DNA from: an uncultured Mobiluncus sp.
GTDB taxonomy: Bacteria > Actinomycetota > Actinomycetes > Actinomycetales > Actinomycetaceae
Length of the DNA stretch: 64,000 nt
Direction: 5' to 3'
Assembly (NCBI RefSeq): GCF_902488535.1
Contig: NZ_CABTWO010000002.1
Coordinates: 1-64,000 of the forward strand
The translations under genes were made by a program, and so were the position numbers. Shown piece after piece: positions 52,230 through 61,190 of the stretch. Each line of letters begins with the position of its first letter. Position 1 is the stretch's first letter. The notes under the pieces were generated by a model. The model did no database searches. It was given only the letters and a program-made list of their open reading frames with translations, and had not been told where the DNA came from.

Positions 52230-53855
52230 TTAGTACATGCCGCCCATGTCGTCGCCAGCCGGAGCCGGTGCCGGAGCCGGAGGCTCAGGCTTGTCAGCCA
52301 CCACCGCTTCGGTGGTCAGGAACAGACCCGCGATAGAGGCCGCATTCTGCAGAGCGGAACGAGTCACCTTCACCGGGTCAGCCACCTTGGCTTCCAACAA
52401 ATCTTCGTACTCGCCGGTGGCGGCATTCAGACCCTGACCCTTGGGCAGGTGACGAACCTTTTCAGCCACAACCCCGCCTTCCATACCAGCGTTAGCCGCG
52501 ATCTGCTTCAGCGGGGATTCCACTGCCACCCGCACGATGGCGGCACCGGTCGCTTCGTCGCCTTCCAGCTGCAGATCCTTGAAAGCCTCCGTGGCAGCCT
52601 GAATCAGAGCCACGCCGCCGCCGGGAACCAAGCCTTCTTCCTTGGCAGCCTTCGCGTTGCGCACAGCATCTTCGATGCGGTGCTTGCGTTCTTTCAGCTC
52701 CACCTCGGTAGCGGCGCCGGACTTGATGACGGCCACGCCACCAGCGAGCTTCGCCAAGCGCTCCTGGAGCTTCTCACGGTCGTAGTCGGAATCGGTCTTT
52801 TCGATTTCCTGACGAATCTGGCGAATACGAGCCTCCAGACCGTCCTTGTCGCCAGCGCCGTCCACGATGGTGGTGTCGTCCTTGGTGACAACGACCTTGC
52901 GGGCGGTCCCCAGCACTTCCAGACCCACGTTCTCCAGCTTCAGACCGAGGTCCTCGCTGACGACCTGGGCGCCGGTGAGGATAGCCATATCCTGGAGCAT
53001 AGCCTTACGACGATCGCCGAAACCGGGCGCCTTGACCGCAACGACCTTCAGCGCACCGCGGATACGGTTCAGCACCAGGGTAGCCAGCGCTTCGCCTTCG
53101 ATGTCCTCGGCAATAATGGCTACCGGCTTGCCGGCCTGCATAACCTTTTCCAGCAGCGGCACCAAGTCCTTGATAGAGGAAATCTTGGTATCCACCAGCA
53201 GGACGTAGGTGTCCTCCAGAGCGGCTTCCTGACGGTCCGCATCGGTTACAAAGTAAGGGGAAATGTAGCCACGATCGAAACGCATACCCTCGGTGACCTC
53301 AAGGTTCAGGCCGAAAGTGTTGGATTCTTCCACAGTGATGACGCCCTCTTGGCCGACCTTTTCCATGGCCTCGGCAATCATTTCGCCGATGGTTTCGTCA
53401 GCGGCCGAAATCGAGGCGGTCGCAGCGATTTGTTCCTTGGTTTTAACTTCCACCGCGTCGGCGAGCAAACGAGCCACCACCGCGTCAACGGCCTTCTCGA
53501 TACCGTGACGCAACGCAATCGGGTTCGCGCCCGCAGCTACGTTGCGCAGACCTTCCTTCACGATAGCCTGAGCCAAAACGGTCGCCGTAGTGGTACCGTC
53601 ACCAGCCACGTCGTCAGTCTTCTTGGCGACTTCCTTAACCAGCTCGGCGCCAATCTTTTCGTAGGGGTCAGCCAGGTCAATTTCCTTAGCGATAGACACG
53701 CCATCATTAGTAATGGTCGGGGCGCCCCACTTCTTTTCCAACACCACATTGCGGCCCTTGGGTCCCAAGGTTACCTTGACGGTGTCAGCCAACAAATCCA
53801 GTCCGCGTTCCATGCCGCGACGGGCTTCTTCTGCAAAGGCAATCATTTTTGCCAT
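52230..53855 (-). CDS. groEL: chaperonin GroEL
   Basis: 60-kDa chaperonin, 541 residues: AEEARRGMERGLDLLADTVKVTLGPKGRNVV at the start (split here over residues 7-37), VAGDGTTTATVLAQAIV for ATP binding, and AAVEEGLVPGGG-like KEEGLVPGGGVALIQA. The C-terminal tail ends DDMGGMY, the Gly/Met type of bulk-folding GroEL. No groES is beside it, as is common for the stand-alone actinobacterial groEL. Two CIRCE elements lie 110-170 bases upstream. A fully open antisense frame covers it but is a coding-bias shadow. Confidence 0.97.
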   Translation of the reverse strand: MAKMIAFAEEARRGMERGLDLLADTVKVTLGPKGRNVVLEKKWGAPTITNDGVSIAKEIDLADPYEKIGAELVKEVAKKTDDVAGDGTTTATVLAQAIVKEGLRNVAAGANPIALRHGIEKAVDAVVARLLADAVEVKTKEQIAATASISAADETIGEMIAEAMEKVGQEGVITVEESNTFGLNLEVTEGMRFDRGYISPYFVTDADRQEAALEDTYVLLVDTKISSIKDLVPLLEKVMQAGKPVAIIAEDIEGEALATLVLNRIRGALKVVAVKAPGFGDRRKAMLQDMAILTGAQVVSEDLGLKLENVGLEVLGTARKVVVTKDDTTIVDGAGDKDGLEARIRQIRQEIEKTDSDYDREKLQERLAKLAGGVAVIKSGAATEVELKERKHRIEDAVRNAKAAKEEGLVPGGGVALIQAATEAFKDLQLEGDEATGAAIVRVAVESPLKQIAANAGMEGGVVAEKVRHLPKGQGLNAATGEYEDLLEAKVADPVKVTRSALQNAASIAGLFLTTEAVVADKPEPPAPAPAPAGDDMGGMY

Positions 53856-53965
53856 TTATTACAACCTCCGCTTTTATAAGGTTCATGTGCGGCGAATGCC
53901 CGCGACGGACGGCTGGGGTTGTGGCGGTTCACGTCTCCGCGCGACCTGCAGCCTCATTCACCAAC

Positions 53966-53992
53966 TTGTCACTCTGACATTGAGAGTGCTAA
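53966..53992. promoter_or_regulatory. CIRCE element 1 (HrcA operator)
   Basis: TTGTCACTC-N9-GAGTGCTAA, two mismatches from the consensus TTAGCACTC-N9-GAGTGCTAA, 111 bases upstream of the groEL start. HrcA binding would repress groEL outside heat stress. Confidence 0.88.
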
Positions 53993-53999
53993 CTCAATC

Positions 54000-54026
54000 T
54001 TGGCACTCTAACCCCTAGAGTGCAAG
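54000..54026. promoter_or_regulatory. CIRCE element 2 (HrcA operator)
   Basis: TTGGCACTC-N9-GAGTGCAAG, a second, more diverged CIRCE inverted repeat 7 bases beyond the first. The pair probably flanks or overlaps the groEL promoter. Confidence 0.8.
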
Positions 54027-54084
54027 TTTTAAACGTACGAGCCCGCGCCACGAAGCTGTGCAAAAATGACTGACCCGGCTGGCC

Positions 54085-54705
54085 TTAGAGCCTGCCGACC
54101 AGCACAACCTGAATTTTTTCCAAGCCGTCTTTGGGCACGATCATGTCGATATTCAAAACGCGCTGCACCTCGCGCGCTTCCGCCTCGCGGTCGGAGGGGT
54201 AATAGATGGTGTTTACTGCGGGTTTGGTGCCCTGGAAGTTATCGGCAGACACTTTCGTAAAGCCATCCGCCGCCACTTTGTCCTTGATTTTTGCAGCCAG
54301 TCCGTTGATTCCCGAAGCGTTCAAAACGCTCACGTTGATACTTTTATCGGCCGTAGGCGGCTCGGTAGTTTTTTCCGCAGCGGGCGGAGTAGTTTTGGTC
54401 GGTTCCTCGCTCGGTGCGACACTTTCAGTAGGTCGTTCGCTGGCTTTACCGGTTTCAGAAGGGCTCGGGGTCGCCGCGGTGTTTGGGGTTTGGCTCATCT
54501 GTGGCTTATTCGCCGCATCGTTGGCAGTTGAGGGGTGCGACCCAATCAGGAGCAGCATGGCCCAAGCCAACAAGGGCGCGGCAATAATCACGATGACAAA
54601 AGGCAGAAAACCGTGCCACCAGGGCTGACCAGGCCGGTGAGCGCCCTGGGGCAAGTTTTTCCCAATCCGGTCGAATTCGTCCTCGGGGTATCGTGCTTCA
54701 TCCAC
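54085..54705 (-). CDS. LytR_C-domain membrane protein
   Basis: 206 residues: a cytoplasmic start, one membrane helix (about 33-56, GFLPFVIVIIAAPLLAWAML), a Thr/Pro/Ser/Glu-rich exported linker, and a C-terminal LytR_C domain (about 118-206) opening INVSVLNASGINGLAAKIKD. The domain is found at the end of LytR-CpsA-Psr wall-polymer ligases; stand-alone forms like this are common in Actinobacteria, with unknown function. GTG start, weak ribosome site. Confidence 0.87.
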   Translation of the reverse strand: MDEARYPEDEFDRIGKNLPQGAHRPGQPWWHGFLPFVIVIIAAPLLAWAMLLLIGSHPSTANDAANKPQMSQTPNTAATPSPSETGKASERPTESVAPSEEPTKTTPPAAEKTTEPPTADKSINVSVLNASGINGLAAKIKDKVAADGFTKVSADNFQGTKPAVNTIYYPSDREAEAREVQRVLNIDMIVPKDGLEKIQVVLVGRL

Positions 54706-54797
54706 GTGTCTAGCTTACGGATTGCGTCGGTTTCCGAGCTGTTCCCACGCCGTTAATCCAACGAAAAGGTGAGAAAAACAGGTTCTTGACCGACCGT

Positions 54798-55496
54798 TCA
54801 CGGCAGGCGCCAATCCACCGGCTGGCCGCCCTGGGCAACCAACAGTTCATTGGCTCGTGAAAAGGGACGGGAACCAAAGAATCCTCGTGACGCTGAAAGC
54901 GGGGAGGGATGGGCCGATTCCAGGCAAGGCACGCGGGGCATGAACTCTTTGGTTTTGCGCGCATCGGCACCCCACAAAATCGCGACTAGCGGCAGCCCCT
55001 GGGTGGCGTGATGATTAGCGAGTTGGCGAATGGCGAACTCGGTAATGGCTTCCCAGCCTCGGCCTCGGTGGGAGGCGGGTTTGCCTGGCTGAACAGTCAA
55101 AGCCCGGTTTAGCAGCATGACTCCCTGATTCGCCCAGGGTCGCAAATCCCCCGAAGTCGGCAGGGGCAGGCCTAAATCTTGGTGCAGTTCTTTAAAAATA
55201 TTAACCAGCGAACGCGGAATTTCTGTACCAGGCATTACAGAAAATGACAGTCCCATGGCGTGACCGGGGGTGGGATAGGGGTCTTGGCCGACAATCAGGA
55301 CTTTCACCTGCGCCAAAGGGTACTGAAAGGCGTGAAATACATTTTCTCCAGCTGGGAAATATCCCCGACCCGCCGCCAGTTCAGCGCGCAGAAAGTCTCC
55401 CATCGCGTGAATCTGGTCCTCAACCGGAGCCATAGTTTGCGCCCAGTCCGAGGACATAATCCGTTCCAGCCCACCGCGATTCTCCCCTGACTGCAT
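54798..55496 (-). CDS. ung: uracil-DNA glycosylase, family 1
   Basis: Removes uracil from DNA in base excision repair. 232 residues with the water-activating motif GQDPYPTPGHAMGLSFSV near residue 72 and the DNA-intercalation motif HPSPLSASRGFFGSRPFS near 195, with VAILWGADA between. The ATG follows AGGGAACAGGCG, formed across the end of nadC 10 bases upstream, so it is the last gene of the nad operon. Confidence 0.95.
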   Translation of the reverse strand: MQSGENRGGLERIMSSDWAQTMAPVEDQIHAMGDFLRAELAAGRGYFPAGENVFHAFQYPLAQVKVLIVGQDPYPTPGHAMGLSFSVMPGTEIPRSLVNIFKELHQDLGLPLPTSGDLRPWANQGVMLLNRALTVQPGKPASHRGRGWEAITEFAIRQLANHHATQGLPLVAILWGADARKTKEFMPRVPCLESAHPSPLSASRGFFGSRPFSRANELLVAQGGQPVDWRLP

Positions 55497-55506
55497 CGCC
55501 TGTTCC

Positions 55507-56421
55507 CTACATATCCAAGGCTAAATCGAGAATCGGCGCGCTGTGCGTGAGGGCTCCCACGGAGATGTAGTCCACTCCGCTGGCGGCCGTCGCCGCCGCG
55601 TCGCGCAGCGTCAAACCCCCGCTGGCCTCAGTTTTCACTCCGTGTGGGGCGGCGATTGCCACCGCTTTTGCCATGGTTTCCGGGCTCATATTATCCAGCA
55701 GAATCAGCCCTACCCCGAGATTCGTCGCCTCCCGAACCTGTTCCAAAGTGTCGCATTCCACTTCCAGGGGAATCTGGGGGGCATAGGCCCGTACCGCCTG
55801 CACCGCGGCCGCCATCGAACCGGCTGCGGCAATGTGGTTGTCTTTAATGAGTGCCGCGTCCCCCAGCCCCATTCGGTGATTTTCCCCACCACCGCAACGC
55901 ACCGCGTACTTTTGCAGCACGCGCATGCCGGGAATCGTTTTGCGCGTGTCACGCACCCGTGCTTTTGTACCTGTCGTTCCACTCTCGCCGGGGGCAGCAG
56001 CAATCGCATCAACGTAAGCCGCCACCGCGGTCGCTACGCCGCTGAGCTGACTGGCCAAGTTCAACAGGGTCCTCTCGGCGGTCAGCATAGTCCTGGCACC
56101 AGCAGTTATCTCTAAAATGACATCGCCCGGCTCGACCCGTGCCCCGTCCTGACGCCGCATCGTGACCCGCGGTGTGGGGGCACCGGTCTGGTGCGCCAGC
56201 ACGAAAGGTACCGCGGCGGCGATAGGAACCCCCGCCAAGCACCCTGACTCGCGAGCTACCATCCGGGCTTGTACCGTGAGGGAGTCATCAAAAATGGCAT
56301 CCGTGGTGACGTCCGGCCCGTAAGCCAAGTCTTCGTCCAAAGTCGCTTCAATAAAATCCGTGACCTGGCGCGAATCTAACTTCGCTGCCGCTAAAGCGCT
56401 GGTGATTTCTGGTGGTAACAT
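55507..56421 (-). CDS. nadC: nicotinate-nucleotide pyrophosphorylase
   Basis: Converts quinolinate and PRPP to nicotinate mononucleotide. 304 residues: FIEATLDEDLAYGPDVTTDAI at the start, AERTLLNLASQLSGVAT, DTRKTIPGMRVLQKYAVRCGGGENHRMGL (shown in part; K and R line the active site), and EVECDTLEQV in the barrel. AAGGAGAGAGAAG precedes the ATG. It follows nadB by 39 bases. Confidence 0.95.
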   Translation of the reverse strand: MLPPEITSALAAAKLDSRQVTDFIEATLDEDLAYGPDVTTDAIFDDSLTVQARMVARESGCLAGVPIAAAVPFVLAHQTGAPTPRVTMRRQDGARVEPGDVILEITAGARTMLTAERTLLNLASQLSGVATAVAAYVDAIAAAPGESGTTGTKARVRDTRKTIPGMRVLQKYAVRCGGGENHRMGLGDAALIKDNHIAAAGSMAAAVQAVRAYAPQIPLEVECDTLEQVREATNLGVGLILLDNMSPETMAKAVAIAAPHGVKTEASGGLTLRDAAATAASGVDYISVGALTHSAPILDLALDM

Positions 56422-56460
56422 CTTCTCTCTCCTTTATCGTGTCTGGTTCGCGCCGTGAGT

Positions 56461-58053
56461 TCAGACCGGGGTCTCGCTGACTTCCAGGGAGGTTCCGTCT
56501 GCGCCCAGCTGAACCTCCAGATGCTTGCGCCACTCCTCGCGACGGTGCGGGAAATCCGTTCGCCGGTGAGTGCCGCGGGATTCTTCTCTGGCCAAGGCCG
56601 GTGCCACCAGGGCTCGGGCTACCAGCGTGGAGTGGGGGGACAGATTCTCAAGTTCACGCTGAGCCCGCTGCAAGCCGGCGCGATCGCGCAGCACGTAGAC
56701 ATCACGGCTCATGATTTCCTGGATTTTTTCCAGTACCGTCGGCTCCATGACCACCGGCTGAGGAATCGCTGCCGGTTTCGCCACCGGACGCCGACGCAGC
56801 TGTGGCAGGTCCACTTCCGCCAACTGCTGGGCAACTAAACTACCCATGACCAGGGCCTCCGTCAGGGAGTTGGAAGCCAGGCGGTTCGCGCCCTGTACCC
56901 CGGTACACGCCACTTCCCCAATGGCATAGAGCCCCGCCACGTTCGTCTGACCGCTCATGGTGGCCGCGATTCCGCCGCAATAGTAGTGGGCTCCGGGGCG
57001 AACCGGAATGGGCTCGGTAATGGGGTCTACCCCGCGGCTGGAAACCAGCTCATAGATGGTGGGGAACATTTCTTTCCATTTCTGTGCCCCAAAACTGGTG
57101 GCATCCAGGTAAAGGTGATCCAAACCGTGAGCCACCATATATTCCTGTTCCGCCGCCGAAACCACGTCACGCGGCGCCAGGTCCTCTTGTGGGTGAACCC
57201 CGCGCATGACCCGGTTGCCCTGCCCGTCCACAAGGAAAGCGCCTTCCCCGCGCACTGCTTCGGACACGAGCACCCCCCGGTCGCCCTTAACTTTAACGGG
57301 CGGTACAAAAATGGTGGGGTGGAACTGCATAAATTCGAGGTCGCGGCCGATGGCTCCGGCGCGCAGGGCTGCTGCCAAACCGGCTCCGTTGACGACCTCC
57401 GGGTTCGTGGTCGCGTTCCACAGCTGGCCGATTCCGCCGGTAGCGAGGATGACCGCAAAAGCGGAAACGACCCCGAATCCACGCCGGGAATCCCTTACCG
57501 TGGCACCGCAGGCGCGGCCGTCTCTATCGACCAGGACATCGCACAACTCGCAGTCTTCCAGGACTTTCAGTTCACCTTGCCCGCCGGTGTTCCAGGTCGC
57601 GCCGTCCATGGCGGCGACATTTTTCGCCAGCGTAATCTCGATTTCATGACCCGAAGCGTCCCCGTTGGAGTGCAGGATGCGCCGCGCGGAATGCCCCCCT
57701 TCCAGGTGCAAGTCGATTTCCCCGGCTGCGTTGCGGTCGAAGCGCGCTCCGATACTCATCATCCACTGCAGGGCTCGCGGGGCTTCCTGAACCAGGGTGC
57801 GTACTGCCGTCTGGCTGCACAAGCCCGCTCCCGCCACGATGGTGTCTTCGTAGTGGGCTTCGGGAGTGTCTTGCCGATCCCAAACCGCAGCCAACCCCCC
57901 TTGTGCCCAGTCGGTAGAGCTGGCGGTCAGGTCACTTTTCGTCACCAGTACGCAATCGACCCCGGCAAAAACCAGGTTGATTACGGCACTCAAGCCCGCC
58001 GCCCCGGATCCGACTACCAGGACCGGGGTCGTCATTGTCCAGTTGACGTCCAT
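56461..58053 (-). CDS. nadB: L-aspartate oxidase
   Basis: FAD enzyme that oxidises L-aspartate to iminoaspartate, first step of NAD synthesis; under anaerobic conditions fumarate can be the acceptor. 530 residues: VLVVGSGAAGLSAVINLV, SDLTASSTDWAQGGLAAV, LHLEGGHSARRILH (active-site His and Arg), FMQFHPTIF, and GLYAIGEVACTGVQGANRLASNSL at the FAD site. The last 100 residues form the helical domain of the succinate dehydrogenase/NadB family. An alternative ATG six codons later is possible. It starts 18 bases after nadA. Confidence 0.95.
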   Translation of the reverse strand: MDVNWTMTTPVLVVGSGAAGLSAVINLVFAGVDCVLVTKSDLTASSTDWAQGGLAAVWDRQDTPEAHYEDTIVAGAGLCSQTAVRTLVQEAPRALQWMMSIGARFDRNAAGEIDLHLEGGHSARRILHSNGDASGHEIEITLAKNVAAMDGATWNTGGQGELKVLEDCELCDVLVDRDGRACGATVRDSRRGFGVVSAFAVILATGGIGQLWNATTNPEVVNGAGLAAALRAGAIGRDLEFMQFHPTIFVPPVKVKGDRGVLVSEAVRGEGAFLVDGQGNRVMRGVHPQEDLAPRDVVSAAEQEYMVAHGLDHLYLDATSFGAQKWKEMFPTIYELVSSRGVDPITEPIPVRPGAHYYCGGIAATMSGQTNVAGLYAIGEVACTGVQGANRLASNSLTEALVMGSLVAQQLAEVDLPQLRRRPVAKPAAIPQPVVMEPTVLEKIQEIMSRDVYVLRDRAGLQRAQRELENLSPHSTLVARALVAPALAREESRGTHRRTDFPHRREEWRKHLEVQLGADGTSLEVSETPV

Positions 58054-58071
58054 GGGAGTGTGTTCCGGCGT

Positions 58072-59061
58072 CTAGTGCTGTTGTGGCGAGGCGGTGTTGC
58101 CGATGGCAATCATGCGCTGCACACTGGCTCGGGCGCGCGCGGCGATATCTTCGTCCACAAAGACTTCGTCGCGACCGTTTTCCAAACAGCTGACCAAGTT
58201 TTCCAAAGTGGTTTGGTTCATGTACGGGCAGGCCGCCTGGGGCATGACCGGTTCAAAAGTGACCTCTGGATTGGCTTTGCGCAGCGGGTGAAGCATCCCG
58301 ACCTCGGTGGCGACCAGCACTCGCGAACCTTTCGGGGCTTTTTTCGCCTCCGAGAGCATTCCGCCGGTCGAAAGCACCTTGACCTTTTCCGGACTGAGCT
58401 TGCCGGCCTCGATGAGGTCCACGGCTGCTTGAGTGCCGCCGCATTCGGGGTGAATATACACATCCGCATCCCCTGCGGCAAGGATTCCTCGCATCAAAAT
58501 GTCGGGGGTCATCGCGGCATGAACATGGCAGGCACCGTCCCAGGTCACCAGGTTTTTCCGACCGGTCACGCGTCGCACGTGCGCTCCCAGGTTACGGTCG
58601 GGGCAAAACAGAATCTCGGTTTGAGCCGGAATCGAGTTCACCACGTCAATAGCGTTGGCCGAGGTGCAGCACACATCGGTTTCCGCTTTCACCGCGGCGG
58701 TGGTGTTCACGTAACTGACCACGACCGCACCGGGGTGTGCGGCTTTCCACTCCCGCAGCTGTTCGGCAGTGATGCAATCCGCCAGCGAACATCCCGCGGT
58801 GGCGTCAGGAATCAACACCCGCTTTTGCGGGGAGAGGATTTTGGCGGTTTCCGCCATGAAGTGTACGCCGGCAAACACGATGGTGCCCTGCGGAGCTTCG
58901 GCAGCCAAACGGGACAGAGCCAGGGAATCCCCGGTGAAATCCGCCACGTCTTGAACTTCGCCAGATTGGTAGTTATGCGCCAGAATCACGGCATCTTTTT
59001 CCTGGGCCAGCTGGCGGATACGTTTCTGGAGGGCTTGAGTTTCTGTGGCGCTTCGAGTCAT
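58072..59061 (-). CDS. nadA: quinolinate synthase
   Basis: Condenses iminoaspartate with dihydroxyacetone phosphate to quinolinate, using a [4Fe-4S] cluster. 329 residues: AVILAHNYQSGEVQDVADF, DVCCTSANA, YIHPECGGTQ and ACPYMNQTTLENL, the latter three supplying the cluster cysteines. The start at MTRSATETQ fits the family; GGAAGG lies 12 bases upstream. First gene of nadA-nadB-nadC-ung. A perfect TATAAT (59153-59158, minus strand) about 90 bases upstream may be its -10, but no good -35 is seen. Confidence 0.94.
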   Translation of the reverse strand: MTRSATETQALQKRIRQLAQEKDAVILAHNYQSGEVQDVADFTGDSLALSRLAAEAPQGTIVFAGVHFMAETAKILSPQKRVLIPDATAGCSLADCITAEQLREWKAAHPGAVVVSYVNTTAAVKAETDVCCTSANAIDVVNSIPAQTEILFCPDRNLGAHVRRVTGRKNLVTWDGACHVHAAMTPDILMRGILAAGDADVYIHPECGGTQAAVDLIEAGKLSPEKVKVLSTGGMLSEAKKAPKGSRVLVATEVGMLHPLRKANPEVTFEPVMPQAACPYMNQTTLENLVSCLENGRDEVFVDEDIAARARASVQRMIAIGNTASPQQH

Positions 59062-59250
59062 GATGCTAGCTTTCCTTCCTGAAGTTTCCCGGACGGCTTG
59101 CCTGACACAGCTCGCGAAGATTCGAGTCACTTTCGTAATAACATTGCTTCCGATTATAGAACCCTTTATAACCGGCTTTTTCACCGGGGCGGGGGAAGGG
59201 AATGAACTGGCTTTGTCGCGCGGGCAAATTTATGGGAAAATTGGACAACC

Positions 59251-59326
59251 GCCACTTTAGCTCAGTTGGTAGAGCACCCGCCTTGTAAGCGGACGGTCAA
59301 CAGTTCGAGTCTGTTAAGTGGCTCCA
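59251..59326 (+). tRNA. tRNA-Thr (TGT)
   Basis: GCCACTT pairs with AAGTGGC. D arm TAGCTCAGTTGGTAGAGCA, anticodon loop CTTGTAA on a CCCGC/GCGGA stem (anticodon TGT, threonine), T loop TTCGAGT. Discriminator T, followed by an encoded CCA (59324-59326), unlike the other two tRNAs in the window. Confidence 0.95.
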
Positions 59327-59362
59327 CTTGGACTGTCCCCCGGGGTAACTCTCAATAACACC

Positions 59363-60958
59363 TCAGACCAAGATGAAAGCCGCCGCCGCTAGCCCCAGCA
59401 GCAACATCCCCAGGATGAGACGACGCACCGGGGGGGGCAAAGCCGCCCGCAGCACTCGCCGGGCGCCAATCCGCAGCGGAGCGCTGAGCGGGATCCACCA
59501 CGCCACCAGCAGCGCCGCCCCGGACAGGGCTTGTGCGATATAAACCCTTTTTGGAACGATTGTTCCAAAAAGGGTAACCGTGTCGGGCAGTTCGGTGGGC
59601 AGCGTTGTCGTGTTGCCACGCAGGGTTTCCCCAGCCAGGAACAGCGCGGCCGCCACGATGACAGCGGCTGGCAGGGTGCTGACCAGGCCTTTGATGAACG
59701 CTCCGGGCAAGGAAAGAATTTTCCGGGTGGAACGCCAATGCCAGCCCGCCACCGCCGCTATCCAAAAGCCAAACACCGCGATAACTCCCGATACAGCCGG
59801 CTGCCACGGAACCCACGCTGCCCAGGTTAGTGCGCCTGCCAGTCCTAGGAAAGGCAGCATCCCCGGGGCGGTCTTGGTGCCAGTTTCCCCCTCCGTGCCG
59901 CCGGCGTTGATGTCGGATTCGGGAGTCGTTTGGGGATCCGGCAAATCCGTGTCCCCCCAGGTATCAGCCACACCACCAGTTTCCTCCGCGGACCATTCCG
60001 GGGCGGATTCCACCCCGACGGAGGGGTTCTCCACCCCCACCGGATTATACCGACCATTCAACTCTTGGGGCATGAGCGCGGTGTATCCCGGTTCGTTCGA
60101 ACCTCTCGGGGTCAAAAGGGTGGTCGCGGCGGTTTCCTCGTCGGTCGCGCCGGACTGGACGGCCTGGAGCAGTTCGGCAAAATCCGCGCTTCGCTGCGCC
60201 TGGGGAGCTAAAGCCCGGCGAAAAACCTCAGCCAAGGGTGCCTCCAGACCGGCCACATCCGGATTCCCGGCCAGCACCCGCGAGACAATCACTGTTGGCG
60301 AGCCGGTTCCGAAGGGGGGTCGTCCGGTCAGGGTAAACAGCAGCAGTGCCGCTAAAGCCCACCAGTCGTCAGCAAAATCCGCTTTCCGACCCTCGATGAC
60401 CTCGGGTGAGATAAACCCTGGAGTTCCCACCACCAAGCCGGTTCGCGTCAGACCGCTGGTGTTTTCCAATACGGAAGAAATCCCGAAGTCAATCAAAACT
60501 GGACCATTCGGTCCAAGAATTACGTTGGCGGGTTTGATGTCACGGTGGCAGATCCCGGACTCATGCACTGCTCGCAGGGTGGCGGCCAACAGGGTCCCCA
60601 GTTCCAAAGCATCCTCGCGCTGCCATGCGCCGGAAACCCGCACATCCTCAGCCAAGGTCGGACCGGGGACATATTCCGTAACGATAAAGGCATCGACCCC
60701 GTCGACTTCCAGATCCATCACGGCCGCGACCCCGGGAACATGGACCCGTTGCAGAGCCAACGCCTCCGAGCGCAGACGCTCGCGGGCATCCCCATCTCGC
60801 TGCCCCAGGTCAGCGCCGGGAGCCAACAGTTTAAACGCAACCGGATTACCCCCACCGTCATGAGCCAGATAGACGGTAGCAGAGGCACCCGTTCCGAGCC
60901 GGCGCTCCAAAACGTACCCGCCTATTTCGGCACCCAATAACTCGGCGTTTGCGCTCAT
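59363..60958 (-). CDS. membrane Ser/Thr protein kinase without PASTA domains
   Basis: 531 residues. The N-terminal Hanks-type kinase domain (about 10-265) has the glycine loop LGTGASATVYLAH, catalytic HRDIKPANVIL, DFGISSVL, and activation segment GTPGFISPEV. A Thr/Glu/Pro-rich linker follows (about 280-380), then about five hydrophobic segments to the C-terminus. There are no PASTA repeats, so it is not a PknB-type wall sensor; the helix-bundle end suggests sensing in or at the membrane (inference). The ATG at MSANAELLG gives the normal kinase start. A perfect 14-base inverted repeat lies in its 3' half. Confidence 0.87.
   Translation of the reverse strand: MSANAELLGAEIGGYVLERRLGTGASATVYLAHDGGGNPVAFKLLAPGADLGQRDGDARERLRSEALALQRVHVPGVAAVMDLEVDGVDAFIVTEYVPGPTLAEDVRVSGAWQREDALELGTLLAATLRAVHESGICHRDIKPANVILGPNGPVLIDFGISSVLENTSGLTRTGLVVGTPGFISPEVIEGRKADFADDWWALAALLLFTLTGRPPFGTGSPTVIVSRVLAGNPDVAGLEAPLAEVFRRALAPQAQRSADFAELLQAVQSGATDEETAATTLLTPRGSNEPGYTALMPQELNGRYNPVGVENPSVGVESAPEWSAEETGGVADTWGDTDLPDPQTTPESDINAGGTEGETGTKTAPGMLPFLGLAGALTWAAWVPWQPAVSGVIAVFGFWIAAVAGWHWRSTRKILSLPGAFIKGLVSTLPAAVIVAAALFLAGETLRGNTTTLPTELPDTVTLFGTIVPKRVYIAQALSGAALLVAWWIPLSAPLRIGARRVLRAALPPPVRRLILGMLLLGLAAAAFILV
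59544..59575. repeat. perfect inverted repeat inside the kinase gene
   Basis: ACCCTTTTTGGAAC, loop GATT, then its exact 14-base complement. It is read as TLFGTIVPK in the kinase. A stable hairpin in the message, followed on the minus strand by TTTATAT, is unusual inside a coding region. Confidence 0.9.
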
Positions 60959-61104
60959 GTAAAACGAGTATAGCCAAACCCCGGCTTTGTCCCCTGGTGC
61001 CAAATACCGGGGACGGGCCAGCGCACTCTCAACCTGCCAGCCCGCCCACCCACTCTTGTGCACAAAAACCTGAAACAAGCGTGCAAATCTGGAATAATAG
61101 TCAG

Positions 61105-61122
61105 GTCGGCATCGTTGCCGAC
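61105..61122. promoter_or_regulatory. palindrome upstream of the MsiK-like gene
   Basis: GTCGGCA-TCGT-TGCCGAC, a 7-base inverted repeat, 69 bases before the ATPase start and just after a possible AATAAT -10. It could be the operator of a sugar regulator, or a hairpin in the leader. TTGTGCACAA (61056-61065), another palindrome, is 40 bases further up. Confidence 0.35.
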
Positions 61123-61190
61123 AAATTTCATATCCAACCTTTACAACGGATCGTCCGGCGCGTACCTGCCGGTGAAGGGATTAAATTATT

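Noticed and set aside
52218..53879. 553-codon plus-strand frame covering the whole of groEL
   Set aside because: Antisense shadow from groEL codon bias; the product is His/Gln-rich and matches no family, while groEL on the other strand is certain.
56986..59082. 698-codon plus-strand frame across nadB and nadA
   Set aside because: Antisense shadow of two clear enzymes; residue composition (Arg, His, Gly) is typical of such frames.
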